A stretch of 9,112 nt of DNA from an uncultured Parasphingopyxis sp. Its GTDB lineage: Bacteria > Pseudomonadota > Alphaproteobacteria > Sphingomonadales > Sphingomonadaceae. Position numbers and translations under genes: made by a program. The notes under the pieces are model-generated. The model searched no databases, was not told where the DNA came from, and saw nothing but the letters and a program-made list of their open reading frames with translations. Shown in pieces: positions 1-5,915 of this stretch. The stretch lies in contig CAJQMX010000032.1 of assembly GCA_905479515.1 (NCBI GenBank), positions 1 through 9,112 on the forward strand. Direction: 5' to 3'. Positions within the stretch are counted from its first letter, which is position 1. Each line of letters begins with the position of its first letter.

Positions 1-65
1 ACGCGCGCACGATCTGGGCTATGATGATGAGCGGAGAACACTATCGCAATCCGGTTGCGGCATGA
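1..65 (+). CDS. C-terminal end of an IS110-family transposase (partial, cut by window start)
   Basis: Reading from base 3, the frame encodes ARTIWAMMMSGEHYRNPVAA and then TGA at 63-65. The A-R-x-I-W-A-(L/M)-x(3)-G-x-x-Y pattern is what I know from the extreme C terminus of IS110-family (DEDD/RuvC plus serine) transposases, usually preceded by N-K-x. The catalytic domains lie to the left of the window, so whether the transposase is intact cannot be judged. The long non-coding tail that follows fits the IS1111 branch of the family. Only 20 residues are visible, so family assignment rests on this short signature. Confidence 0.5.
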   Translation, partial: ARTIWAMMMSGEHYRNPVAA

Positions 66-335
66 TATAAGCAGCGCTGAGTAGAGCGCGCTAAAGAGGT
101 TGGAAAGGAGAGACAGGAGTTGATGCAAAAAGCCGGTTGAAACCGCCGAAACGGGAAAACCCCGAAACGCCCGAGCACTTCGAGTGCGTGCAATTGATCG
201 GGACCCGCTTCGCGCGAATGGCATTAGGGCCAGCGGCAATATGTGCCGCATACACAGGTCGGACACATGGCCGCTCCAACCAGCAATGTAAAAACACCAG
301 TCGAACCCTCACCAACGGAGAGCCGTCCACCCATG
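66..335 (+). ncRNA. candidate IS110/IS1111 bridge RNA region
   Basis: Seen directly: a chain of small hairpins between the transposase stop and the presumed IS end. They are 134-145 (CGGT tgaa ACCG), 152-164 (CGGG aaaac CCCG), 175-187 (GCACT tcg AGTGC) and 233-249 (GCGGCA atatg TGCCGC). Known: IS110-family elements encode a bridge RNA in a non-coding end, and in the IS1111 group that end is downstream of the recombinase. It carries internal loops that pair with target and donor DNA. Inferred: this tail is the RNA gene. Limits of the transcript and the guide loops were not resolved, because the donor junction and left end are missing. Confidence 0.3.
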
Positions 336-350
336 GGGCGGTAGCCGAAG

Positions 351-392
351 GTCCGCTTTCCACCGCTCAGCATCCAATAGCGGACAGTCCGC
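351..392. repeat. GTCCGC/GCGGAC inverted repeat (intergenic hairpin)
   Basis: GTCCGCT at 351-357 pairs with AGCGGAC at 379-385 across a 21-base loop. The right arm is also half of a compact dyad, GCGGAC a GTCCGC, at 380-392, so two alternative folds compete. The same hexamer forms hairpin arms at 7057-7090 and 8875-8891. This looks like a dispersed intergenic palindrome of the host or replicon rather than part of the insertion sequence. No U-tract follows, so it is not a classical terminator. Confidence 0.45.
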
Positions 393-545
393 AAACGGCC
401 CAATTGCCGTCGGCCCGAAATGCGCCCAATTTCGGATACAGCATCTCGATTTGTTAGTTCCCAATACCTAGATCAAATCTGTGCCAGATTGGATCACTGC
501 TTAAAACGTGCCTTTGTAAAGCAACTTCCTCATCCTAAGAGCTCT

Positions 546-1343
546 ATGTCTATTACAGGAACAAACTTAGAGATCATCGTGCAACATTCTAGAAAACCCA
601 AAAAAACTAAATCATCAAAGTATATTAGCCGTGCTGCAGCTCGCAATCTTCATCACGCGACGAGATTTGCAAAACAAGTTGGGGGGCAACAGTCAGCTAG
701 GACGTATCCGAACAGCAATGTTAATGCCGAATTCGAGCTCAATATGTATGTGACGATCAATTGGGATCTTACTGAAACGGGCCATGACAATTTCAAAGAG
801 CTGAGGAACCAGCGGTTCTGCCGGTGGTTGAGGACTAGGTGCAAGCAGTTGGAGATATGCGTGCCCCCGACCTATGTATATAGCCGCGAGCAAGACCCTG
901 AGCACGGACACGATCATGTTCACTGGCAGGTTCATGTGCCTGAGCAATTGATCGAAGAATTTACAGATCTCGTTCCCCGCTGGATTACAAGCTTGGAAAA
1001 TAAGGGAGAACCGCCACGAAAGCGGTCACAGAACCATCAACCGGCGCCCGACGGCTCAGTAGACATTCAAGTTGCTCGCAATAGTGTAGCTATCCGCAAA
1101 TATTTGCTGAAGGGAATTGACCCCCGAGAAGCTTACCGCTTCGGCATCCGCAAAATGTCGTCTCAGGGGACTGTCGTTGGCCCGCGGACCGGCGTCAGCC
1201 GCAGCCTTGGCAAAGGTGCGCGCGATAGAGCCAAATATAAGCCTAGGCCTGCAGTATGGAGGATAGGCAATGGACGCTCGGCCCTGACATTTCCTAAAAT
1301 TTCTGATCCTAAAGTAATATTGGCTAATCTACACATTCCGTGA
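546..1343 (+). CDS. HUH-superfamily Rep-like (rolling-circle replication initiator or relaxase-like) protein
   Basis: From ATG 546 the protein is 265 aa. Three blocks appear in HUH-endonuclease order. A strand MYVTINWDL (about residues 67-75) is in the position of motif 1. A His-rich block H-D-HVH-W-Q-V-H (HVH at 124-126) is the metal-binding HUH. YLLKG (Tyr186, Lys189) is a YxxK catalytic motif, followed by a basic Gly-rich tail with the VVGPRTGVSRSLGKGAR segment. Such proteins nick one DNA strand through a phosphotyrosine bond. The frame is open back to ATG 420, but residues 1-42 of that longer form look non-coding. ATG 546 has only a weak AAGAG four bases upstream, so the start is uncertain. 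It may be a plasmid or inovirus-type Rep, or a chromosomal relative of unknown role. Function by motif only. Confidence 0.6.
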   Translation: MSITGTNLEIIVQHSRKPKKTKSSKYISRAAARNLHHATRFAKQVGGQQSARTYPNSNVNAEFELNMYVTINWDLTETGHDNFKELRNQRFCRWLRTRCKQLEICVPPTYVYSREQDPEHGHDHVHWQVHVPEQLIEEFTDLVPRWITSLENKGEPPRKRSQNHQPAPDGSVDIQVARNSVAIRKYLLKGIDPREAYRFGIRKMSSQGTVVGPRTGVSRSLGKGARDRAKYKPRPAVWRIGNGRSALTFPKISDPKVILANLHIP

Positions 1344-1666
1344 AAATAAAAATGCCTTCGTCGAAACCAATTTTCACCTGATTGTTGAATTGCTTCAACT
1401 ATCGGTGCGAAGGTAATCAAGCCGGCTGTCTCGAAAACGTATTTCTCTTCTGCCGAGAACGTGAGAATCACATCAGCTACGGTCTTCGATTCTATTGATG
1501 CTCTGCTTGGCGCATTCTGCGCTTTTCCACATACGGATCCATGCAAAGTGATACGAATGGATCTGTAATTCACAAAGCAACCGCAATGGGGAGCGCATTC
1601 AGGAAAGAATATAATTTCTAACGTAGTCGCGCGGAATAAGGAAATTGACCGCGCAGATTTCGCCAC
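1163..1666 (-). CDS. doubtful 167-aa ORF, unrecognised
   Basis: A GTG start at 1664-1666 has an AAGG seven bases upstream, which gives some support. The N-terminal ~105 residues (bases 1344-1666) lie in otherwise empty sequence and read reasonably, for example TVADVILTFSAEEKYVFE. The last ~60 residues run antisense through the 3' end of the HUH gene and look like a shadow, rich in Pro, Arg and Leu. It may be a decayed gene whose true end was lost, or no gene at all. No family is recognised. Confidence 0.25.
   Translation of the reverse strand: MAKSARSISLFRATTLEIIFFPECAPHCGCFVNYRSIRITLHGSVCGKAQNAPSRASIESKTVADVILTFSAEEKYVFETAGLITFAPIVEAIQQSGENWFRRRHFYFHGMCRLANITLGSEILGNVRAERPLPILHTAGLGLYLALSRAPLPRLRLTPVRGPTTVP
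1384..1399. repeat. small stem-loop downstream of the HUH gene
   Basis: GTTGAA ttgc TTCAAC is a perfect 6-bp stem with a 4-base loop, about 40 bases after the HUH-gene stop. It is AT-rich and has no U-tract, so a terminator role is weak. The rest of 1344-1734 holds only the doubtful minus-strand ORF. Confidence 0.3.
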
Positions 1667-1734
1667 GATGAGGCCTTACCTAGCCAACCGAAAAGTAAAG
1701 GCAACTAAACCTGCAGACACAAGACTTTAAAAAT

Positions 1735-2952
1735 TTATGAAAATGCCCCGGGCGCCGCTTCTTCAATCCGATCAATCAAAGCCTCTGTAGCGGATAACGC
1801 GTGAGACATGTATTTTGGATGATACGGTGTTGCGTATTTATCGGACTCATTCGGTTTTACATGTCCCATCATCATCCGACCTTGATGCCATTGACCACTG
1901 TCGTCCAAGATCGGTCTTAGAAGGGTGGAGACACTCCGGCGGATCAGCTTCATTCCGCTCTGGCCATCGACCGGAAAGTCTAAGGTCGCGACCATCTGAC
2001 GAAAGGCAGTTCTTACTGATTTGACCTTGATGAAGGGGCCTTCATTGGCGTCCAGCAATGCAACCATCTGTCTGGAAGCAGGAATTAGGGGACGATATTT
2101 TTTTGTCTGCGCCCGGCCCTTGGGATTGAGATTTATATACCCCACATGCGACTGCCATTGATCGCGTTCCGGAGCCGTTGAAAAATCAAATACCGCATCT
2201 GGTCTCGCCCAAGTGGCAACGCTCAATCGGAGAAAATTCAACAATCCTTCCCGCTCCCGCCTCCATTTGGTCAGCTGTTTGTCTGTCGCCGTATCAGGAT
2301 GATCTAGAACCAAGGCGTAGCGGAACATCTGCACCAGTTGAACTTCGTCTGCGCGGAACCATGGAGAACGACTTACTTCGTTTGCCGATTTTACCTCGAA
2401 GTCCGCGACATGCGGCAATTTGCGTGCCTTGAAGGCAAAGTTAATTGCTGCGCGCAGTTGTCTAACACTACCTTCGATTGTGCCTGAGGTGCGTGGGCGG
2501 GACATCCCTTTTGGCGAGACGATAGGGATACTGGCCGCCCAAACCCGGAAACCATCAATGAAGTGATCATCAACATCGTCCGCGCGAGCGGACTCTAGGC
2601 TCTTTGCTTCCAGATAGTTTAATATGTGCTCAAGCCGAGGTTCCGCAGCCTTATAGTTAGTGGCCTTTACATACTCTCCTATTGCTTCCGCTACTAGCGG
2701 GCTCGGGTAACCAGCGAATGATTGCCCGCAAGTCGGACAAAATTTGCAGTCGCTCACCTGTTCATCGTAGTGCCTATCTAGTCTCTCTTTGCCTTCGAGA
2801 ACTGACGCCGTGCCTGTCGAACGGCTTCTGAGCCGTCCTGCTGATCTGTCATACCAGAAGATGTAGAGATTCGTAGACCTCGGGGTGCCGTCATTCTTGA
2901 AATCGAAGGCGAGATAATATTCGCCTCTTCGATAGAGCTCCTTCTTTTGCAT
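1735..2952 (-). CDS. tyrosine recombinase / phage-type integrase
   Basis: A 405-aa tyrosine recombinase that would catalyse site-specific strand exchange through a 3'-phosphotyrosine. The N-terminal strand-rich segment (GEYYLAFD...IFWYDRSAGRLRSRSTGT, about 10-48) is followed by a Cys cluster CKFCPTCGQSF (Cys69, 72, 75), probably a small zinc site. The core-binding helices span about 85-190. Catalytic candidates are Arg250 (TWARPDAV), Lys285/286 in the beta-hairpin GRAQTKKYRPLIP, Arg338/339 (IRRSVST, at the usual HxxR box), His364 (MMGH) and nucleophile Tyr373 (DKYATPYHPKYM). ATG 2952 has a good AAGGA seven bases upstream, so the start is secure. Length and all boxes suggest an intact enzyme. 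It follows two small co-oriented ORFs. The usual box-II His is replaced, as in many divergent integrases. No tRNA or other obvious att target is seen nearby. Confidence 0.9.
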   Translation of the reverse strand: MQKKELYRRGEYYLAFDFKNDGTPRSTNLYIFWYDRSAGRLRSRSTGTASVLEGKERLDRHYDEQVSDCKFCPTCGQSFAGYPSPLVAEAIGEYVKATNYKAAEPRLEHILNYLEAKSLESARADDVDDHFIDGFRVWAASIPIVSPKGMSRPRTSGTIEGSVRQLRAAINFAFKARKLPHVADFEVKSANEVSRSPWFRADEVQLVQMFRYALVLDHPDTATDKQLTKWRREREGLLNFLRLSVATWARPDAVFDFSTAPERDQWQSHVGYINLNPKGRAQTKKYRPLIPASRQMVALLDANEGPFIKVKSVRTAFRQMVATLDFPVDGQSGMKLIRRSVSTLLRPILDDSGQWHQGRMMMGHVKPNESDKYATPYHPKYMSHALSATEALIDRIEEAAPGAFS

Positions 2953-3158
2953 TCTTTTGTCCTTTCAAGGCTGATTTCTTTATCAAGCATTTCGAACGCG
3001 CCAATTTCTGCCAGAAGCGTAACTTCTTCGGGATTGAGCATGATTGATTTTTGGTGGCCGAAAGATTTTTCTAAGCGCGCACGAAGCTTAAGCATTTTTG
3101 CCTGGCGATTTGATGGGCCAGCTTGCTGTTCGATATCTTCTGAAGGCGAGTTACTCAT
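2778..3158 (-). CDS. small unrecognised protein upstream of the integrase
   Basis: ATG 3158 is preceded by GAAGGG at five bases and overlaps the stop of the upstream ORF in ATGAGTAA, an arrangement typical of translational coupling. Residues 1-68 read as a helical, charged small protein (MLKLRARLEKSFGHQ, then MLNPEEVTLLAEIGAFEMLDKEI). The remaining ~58 residues lie inside the integrase N terminus in another frame and look like a shadow. The formal ORF is 126 aa with a 175-base overlap, which is unusually long. A small accessory factor of the integrase, such as an excisionase-like or coupling protein, is possible from position only. No helix-turn-helix was identified. Confidence 0.45.
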   Translation of the reverse strand: MSNSPSEDIEQQAGPSNRQAKMLKLRARLEKSFGHQKSIMLNPEEVTLLAEIGAFEMLDKEISLERTKECKRRSSIEEANIISPSISRMTAPRGLRISTSSGMTDQQDGSEAVRQARRQFSKAKRD

Positions 3159-3450
3159 GTCGACCCTTCAGCATGGAATGAAGGGCTATTGATATTTCAC
3201 AACGAAGTGCAATTGATCCGATCACATGATTGATCGGATGCGCAAGGAGCAACTGTTGCTCAATAGAGGAGAGTAAATCTTTGTTCACATATGGGTATGG
3301 AACAAAAGCCCAAAATCGAGTAGCTTTTTGCCAAACTATGAATTGGCTGTCCCAAATTTGGACAAATTTACTGGCTGTCAAAAACTCGTGGCGGCGATAG
3401 AAATGTCCGGGACGCAATTGCCAAAAAGGCAACCGCGCCCCGCCATTCAT
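3151..3450 (-). CDS. 99-aa unrecognised protein, first of the integrase group
   Basis: ATG 3450 opens a frame ending in TAA that overlaps the next start by eight bases (ATGAGTAA). The middle is rich in aromatic residues (FYRRHEFLTASKFVQIWD, then FWAFVPYPY), followed by DLLSSIEQQLLLAHPINHV. That tail faintly recalls the end of GIY-YIG domains (a Glu helix, then P-x-N), but the GIY and YIG strands are absent, so this is only a resemblance. No Shine-Dalgarno is visible before the ATG. A double stop (TAA TAG) of the frame described at 3455-3624 lies immediately upstream. Function unknown. Confidence 0.4.
   Translation of the reverse strand: MNGGARLPFWQLRPGHFYRRHEFLTASKFVQIWDSQFIVWQKATRFWAFVPYPYVNKDLLSSIEQQLLLAHPINHVIGSIALRCEISIALHSMLKGRHE
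3216..3239. repeat. 8-bp inverted repeat inside the integrase-group leader ORF
   Basis: ATCCGATC (3216-3223) and GATCGGAT (3232-3239) are perfect inverted arms around an 8-base spacer. The right part, GATTGATCGGAT (3228-3239), recurs exactly on the opposite strand at 1766-1777 near the end of the integrase gene. Repeated sites flanking an integrase could be arm-type binding sites or an operator. Both copies lie in coding sequence, so chance is a real alternative. Confidence 0.3.
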
Positions 3451-3454
3451 GCTA

Positions 3455-3624
3455 TTAAACCGTCAGATCGATCCTCTCATCACAGAATTTCAGCTGCAAC
3501 AAATATTCGCTGAGCGCTCGGGGACCATTCTGCCAAGCGCGACTCCCCCAATCACTCTACTGATCGACGCGGTGGCAAAGCCAGCAGTAGAAACGGTCCC
3601 GGGCATATTGTGGTTGAAGATAGG
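3455..3624 (-). other. gap with a coding-like but broken frame; possible gene remnant
   Basis: Between the exonuclease stop (3625) and the 99-aa ORF no intact gene exists. On the minus strand one frame, open from inside the exonuclease 3' end (3775), reads LYLPDLPGSVTYLQPQYARD. It continues RFYCWLCHRVDQ to a single TAG at 3557-3559, then SDWGSRAWQNGPRALSEYLL to the double stop at 3452-3457. The composition is protein-like across the TAG. It could be the frameshifted and nonsense-disrupted tail of the exonuclease gene or a remnant of another gene. A competing plus-strand frame (3449-3640) exists. Nothing was identified by family. Confidence 0.25.
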
Positions 3625-4467
3625 TTACGCTGCCCGGTAGATCGGGCAGGTATAATTGGCCGTGGAATCTTTGAGCTGAGCCCAGGGTTTGAACGTTCGC
3701 CTCAAAAACTCGCTGCGCGGATTTGCGGTCAGTGCTGCGTTTGCCAGCGCCAAACTGCATGCTGGAATTGCGCACCGGATCAGCCCGTGGGATTTGAGAT
3801 GGCGCAGCATGATGATCGCTGTCGTCATGACGTCAGCCAACGCTTGCTCCTCGACGTCCGGCCACTTCCCATTCTCGACCAGTTCGCCAATGGTTTTGGA
3901 CGGTGACGGCTTTGCCGGGATCGAGCAAGCTGCTGCATATTCCGGAAGATGGACGGATTCCGCGCGGATAGAGACGGCGCCGCATAGATCAATCCTGCGG
4001 TCCGAGACTGGCGAGAGTTCGCGCAGCTGTTGGGGCATGATCAGATCGAATTCACCTGCGGCCCGGCGCAGAACTGCCAGGTCTTTATGCTCCCCGCCCC
4101 ATGTCACCAGAACAGCGCCTGGTTCCTGGTCCACAGCGTCAAAGAACGCAGAGACTATTTCCTGTTCGCTGTGATCATCGGCGGATAGAACAACCGGACC
4201 TTGAATCTCTGGAGTGTCCGAGTTCGGTTTGAAGCGCATCACGCACCAGGATGCTGCTGCGATGCGGTGGAACGGCCAGCGGATCTTTTCTTCAGCGTCT
4301 ACGCCTTCGGCTACTTTATATCCGTGATGGCGGTCCCGATCATAAGCATATTCAAAATCAGCAACGATATAGGTGCGGGTTCCATTTTTATTGCCTGCAC
4401 TGCCGCGTGCTGCAAATAGATTGGCTTCGCGTGCCAGCTGCTGTTCAATTTTCGTTGGGTTAGTCAT
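3625..4467 (-). CDS. DEDD-superfamily 3'-5' exonuclease-like protein (PolB-exo2 type)
   Basis: A 280-aa protein from ATG 4467. It begins with a helix, then motif I YIVADFEYAY (Asp37, Glu39). Motif II lies in VLVTWGGEHKDLAVLRR (Asp129), where PolB-like exonucleases read NG-x-x-FD. Motif III is PDVEEQALADVMTTAIIMLR (Asp212). The layout suits the predicted exonuclease family related to the PolB proofreading domain (Pfam DNA_pol_B_exo2). At motif III the usual Tyr (D minus 4) or His (D minus 5) is Gln or Glu, so activity may be altered. The frame extends to 4500, but those codons sit inside a terminator. ATG 4467 has GAAAG upstream and is preferred. It is last in a series of four minus-strand genes, each separated by stem-loops. 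Inferred role: nucleic-acid processing on a mobile element. Confidence 0.7.
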   Translation of the reverse strand: MTNPTKIEQQLAREANLFAARGSAGNKNGTRTYIVADFEYAYDRDRHHGYKVAEGVDAEEKIRWPFHRIAAASWCVMRFKPNSDTPEIQGPVVLSADDHSEQEIVSAFFDAVDQEPGAVLVTWGGEHKDLAVLRRAAGEFDLIMPQQLRELSPVSDRRIDLCGAVSIRAESVHLPEYAAACSIPAKPSPSKTIGELVENGKWPDVEEQALADVMTTAIIMLRHLKSHGLIRCAIPACSLALANAALTANPRSEFLRRTFKPWAQLKDSTANYTCPIYRAA

Positions 4468-4484
4468 GAGTTTGTTTCTTTCAT

Positions 4485-4509
4485 AAAAAAAGCCCGCCAA
4501 AGGGCGGGC
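4485..4509 (-). terminator. intrinsic terminator just before the second exonuclease gene
   Basis: On the minus strand, GCCCGCC cttt GGCGGGC (4509-4492) is a perfect 7-bp GC stem with a 4-base loop, followed by seven T (4491-4485). This is a textbook Rho-independent terminator for transcripts from the 192-aa gene. It ends only 17 bases before ATG 4467, leaving almost no room for a separate promoter. It may therefore act as an attenuator with partial read-through, or the promoter may overlap it. Confidence 0.85.
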
Positions 4510-4563
4510 CGTAACTGTCAGGAATGCGGATACGTTTTTTATTTGATCATAATTTTTCTTTCT

Positions 4564-4582
4564 CCTGCTGATCTTCAGCAGG
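4564..4582. repeat. 8-bp stem-loop directly after the 192-aa gene
   Basis: CCTGCTGA tct TCAGCAGG forms a perfect 8-bp stem with a 3-base loop, starting ten bases beyond the minus-strand stop at 4592. On the plus strand it is followed by TTCTTTTT, so the T-run faces the plus direction, although no plus-strand gene ends here. On the minus strand it could protect the mRNA 3' end or be a first, weak terminator ahead of the one at 4485-4509. Confidence 0.5.
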
Positions 4583-4591
4583 TTCTTTTTG

Positions 4592-5170
4592 TTACAAAGT
4601 AACGGGACGGAGGTCGTCGACGCGGCGCCAAGCTTGGAACGCCGCTACCAAGCTCGCCTGATCCGGATCTTCGGCGAGACAATTGAAAACCCAAGACAGC
4701 CACAGCGCCTGAGCGTGATCTGCTGCTCGCCTGGATTTTTCCGATGGCCCGGCCATTGCGGAAGCCAAAGGGATGCCAAACAGTTCGGCGCTGACCCTGA
4801 CATATTGGTCTTCCGTTCGGTGAACATGGATCTTGCGGTGGAGACCCAGATTGAAAATTGGAAAAGCTTGAAGAACATCATCAGCAAAGTCGGCTTTGTC
4901 TTTTGGCCGGTGAGACCCGCCCGGAGCTTCCATAACCGCGCAAACGCAGTCGGTTTGCTGATCCAGCAGCTTCGTCATTTCCAGTAATGGAGCGGTTCGA
5001 TCCTTGTCCTGATATGTATGGTGGTGGCGCGTGAACAACACGTCATCACCAGGCTGGAGGTTGACTTCAAAAGCTCCAAAGGCGCGAATGAAGCGCTCGG
5101 TGTTGCGGCGATAGGGATGGTATATGACGGAGAAGGTGACGATCCTCTCCGAATATATGGGAGGTTTCAT
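4592..5170 (-). CDS. unknown 192-aa protein in the exonuclease cassette
   Basis: ATG 5170 has AGGA nine bases upstream (CAGGACAATTTTTATG). The protein starts with strands (IVTFSVIYHPYRR), has a charged segment GDDVLFTRHHHTYQD (about 41-55), then DCVCAVMEAPGGSHRPKDKAD (about 74-94), and a long C-terminal helical part with KSRRAADHAQALWLSW (about 144-159). The ME at the end of a predicted strand and the late AxDxAxAL helix faintly recall RuvC/RNase H-fold resolvases, but a first-strand catalytic Asp is not evident, so I do not assign it. No signal peptide or membrane segment is seen. It lies between hairpins at 5188-5226 and 4564-4582. Confidence 0.65.
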   Translation of the reverse strand: MKPPIYSERIVTFSVIYHPYRRNTERFIRAFGAFEVNLQPGDDVLFTRHHHTYQDKDRTAPLLEMTKLLDQQTDCVCAVMEAPGGSHRPKDKADFADDVLQAFPIFNLGLHRKIHVHRTEDQYVRVSAELFGIPLASAMAGPSEKSRRAADHAQALWLSWVFNCLAEDPDQASLVAAFQAWRRVDDLRPVTL

Positions 5171-5187
5171 AAAAATTGTCCTGAAAC

Positions 5188-5226
5188 GCCAAACGGGCGG
5201 TCATCCGAAGATGCCGCCCGTTTGGC
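5188..5226 (-). promoter_or_regulatory. 17-bp stem with cUUCGg tetraloop in the leader of the 192-aa gene
   Basis: Plus-strand arms GCCAAACGGGCGG (5188-5200) and CCGCCCGTTTGGC (5214-5226) pair over 13 bp. After a bulged base at 5201, CATC and GATG add 4 bp. In the minus-strand RNA the loop is C-UUCG-G, the exceptionally stable tetraloop. It lies between the stop at 5254 and ATG 5170 and ends 17 bases before that ATG, just ahead of its AGGA. No U-tract follows, so it may be a mRNA-stability or processing element, a weak terminator, or a structure used in single-stranded DNA. Confidence 0.7.
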
Positions 5227-5253
5227 TGGTGAATAAAAATACGCTGCGAAAAT

Positions 5254-5784
5254 CTAGTCGTTCTGGGTTTTGATAATATCTCCTTCCATGGTGACGCGGG
5301 TATGTTCCCATCGGACAGTCCGCTCAGAACCATCAGCGGCAGCTTTATCCAATATGGATTTGCCCCGGCGAATTGCCCGTTCGACCTTTCCTCCACGGTC
5401 GCATTTCGCTTCCACGACAATGGCTCTCTCGTTCAAAAAGAACATCCGCTTTCGGTCGAGTGAGACCATAACCAATGGCCGGCTCTTATCGAGCTGCGCT
5501 GGCTCGACTTCCAAAACTTCAGCGCCGTCGATGGAACGCAGGATTAGCGCATAGCCAGATGGTTCTTCGCAGCTGCTATCGGCCCAGACGCTGACTAACA
5601 TGTCATGCCTGTTATCGATGGCAGCATCTGCAGCGGCGTTGAACACTGCCTCGGATGGAAAGATGATAGCTCCAAAGGTTATGGCGCAGGTTCCAGTCCG
5701 TTCTGCCTGCAAACCCAGCTTATAGCGCAAGGCATGCGTCATCGCCTTGCGCGGACAGCCCGCGCCGGTTGTATTCTTCTTCAT
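5254..5784 (-). CDS. unknown 176-aa protein in the exonuclease cassette
   Basis: ATG 5784 is well supported by AAGGA seven bases upstream. The product is soluble-looking, mixed alpha/beta. A basic N terminus (MKKNTTGAGCPRKAMTHALR) is followed by strand-rich text (CAITFGAIIFPSEAVF, then ALILRSIDGAEVLEVEP, then PLVMVSLDRKRMFFLNERAIV). A basic segment GGKVERAIRRGKSILDK (about 130-146) comes before an acidic end. There are three scattered Cys and no catalytic signature I recognise. It lies between the DnaQ-like gene and the 192-aa gene in the same orientation, separated from each by strong hairpins. Possible nucleic-acid-related accessory protein, by context only. Confidence 0.7.
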   Translation of the reverse strand: MKKNTTGAGCPRKAMTHALRYKLGLQAERTGTCAITFGAIIFPSEAVFNAAADAAIDNRHDMLVSVWADSSCEEPSGYALILRSIDGAEVLEVEPAQLDKSRPLVMVSLDRKRMFFLNERAIVVEAKCDRGGKVERAIRRGKSILDKAAADGSERTVRWEHTRVTMEGDIIKTQND

Positions 5785-5806
5785 TCTATATTCCTTTACT
5801 TAGTGA

Positions 5807-5848
5807 CGTCCTTTCTGGACGGAGCTTTTCCATTCACTTCGGAAGCTC
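5807..5848 (-). promoter_or_regulatory. two stem-loops in the leader of the 176-aa gene
   Basis: CGTCC tttct GGACG (5807-5821) and GAGCTT...AAGCTC (5822-5848, extendable by CC/GG past a 2-base bulge) stand back to back. The first ends about ten bases before the AAGGA that serves ATG 5784. They could modulate initiation or transcription. No clear -35/-10 pair was found in this 131-base gap. Confidence 0.4.
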
Positions 5849-5875
5849 AAATTCACTTTCAATTTCATTGTTCTC

Positions 5876-5897
5876 CGGGCAGCGTTTCAGCTGCCCG
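5876..5897 (-). terminator. 8-bp GC-rich hairpin after the DnaQ-like gene
   Basis: CGGGCAGC gtttca GCTGCCCG is a perfect 8-bp stem with a 6-base loop, 18 bases downstream of the DnaQ-like stop. It lacks a following U-run on the minus strand (GGAGAACAATG), so it would be an atypical terminator or a 3'-end stabiliser. Confidence 0.5.
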
Positions 5898-5915
5898 TAT
5901 CTTAATCTTCAGGAA

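Larger units (their letters stand above)
1..335 (+). mobile_element. right portion of an IS110/IS1111-type insertion sequence
   Basis: The transposase C terminus is followed by roughly 270 bases with no convincing gene. The two ORFs that can be drawn across it (plus 137-457, minus 91-363) have skewed, low-quality compositions and match nothing I recognise. IS110 elements lack long terminal inverted repeats, so the right boundary is approximate. I place it near the segment ending GAGAGCCGTCCAC (about 319-331), which resembles right ends I know from related elements. Beyond it, the GTCCGC-type hairpin at 351-392 looks like host intergenic sequence. The left end lies outside the window. Confidence 0.4.

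Noticed and set aside
137..457. Plus-strand 106-aa ORF and overlapping minus 91-363 ORF
   Set aside because: Low-quality composition on both strands, TTG start for the plus frame, and position in the non-coding tail of an insertion sequence.
3449..3640. Plus-strand 63-aa ORF opposite the broken frame at 3455-3624
   Set aside because: No ribosome site and no family; it mirrors the minus-strand frame and cannot be separated from a shadow.
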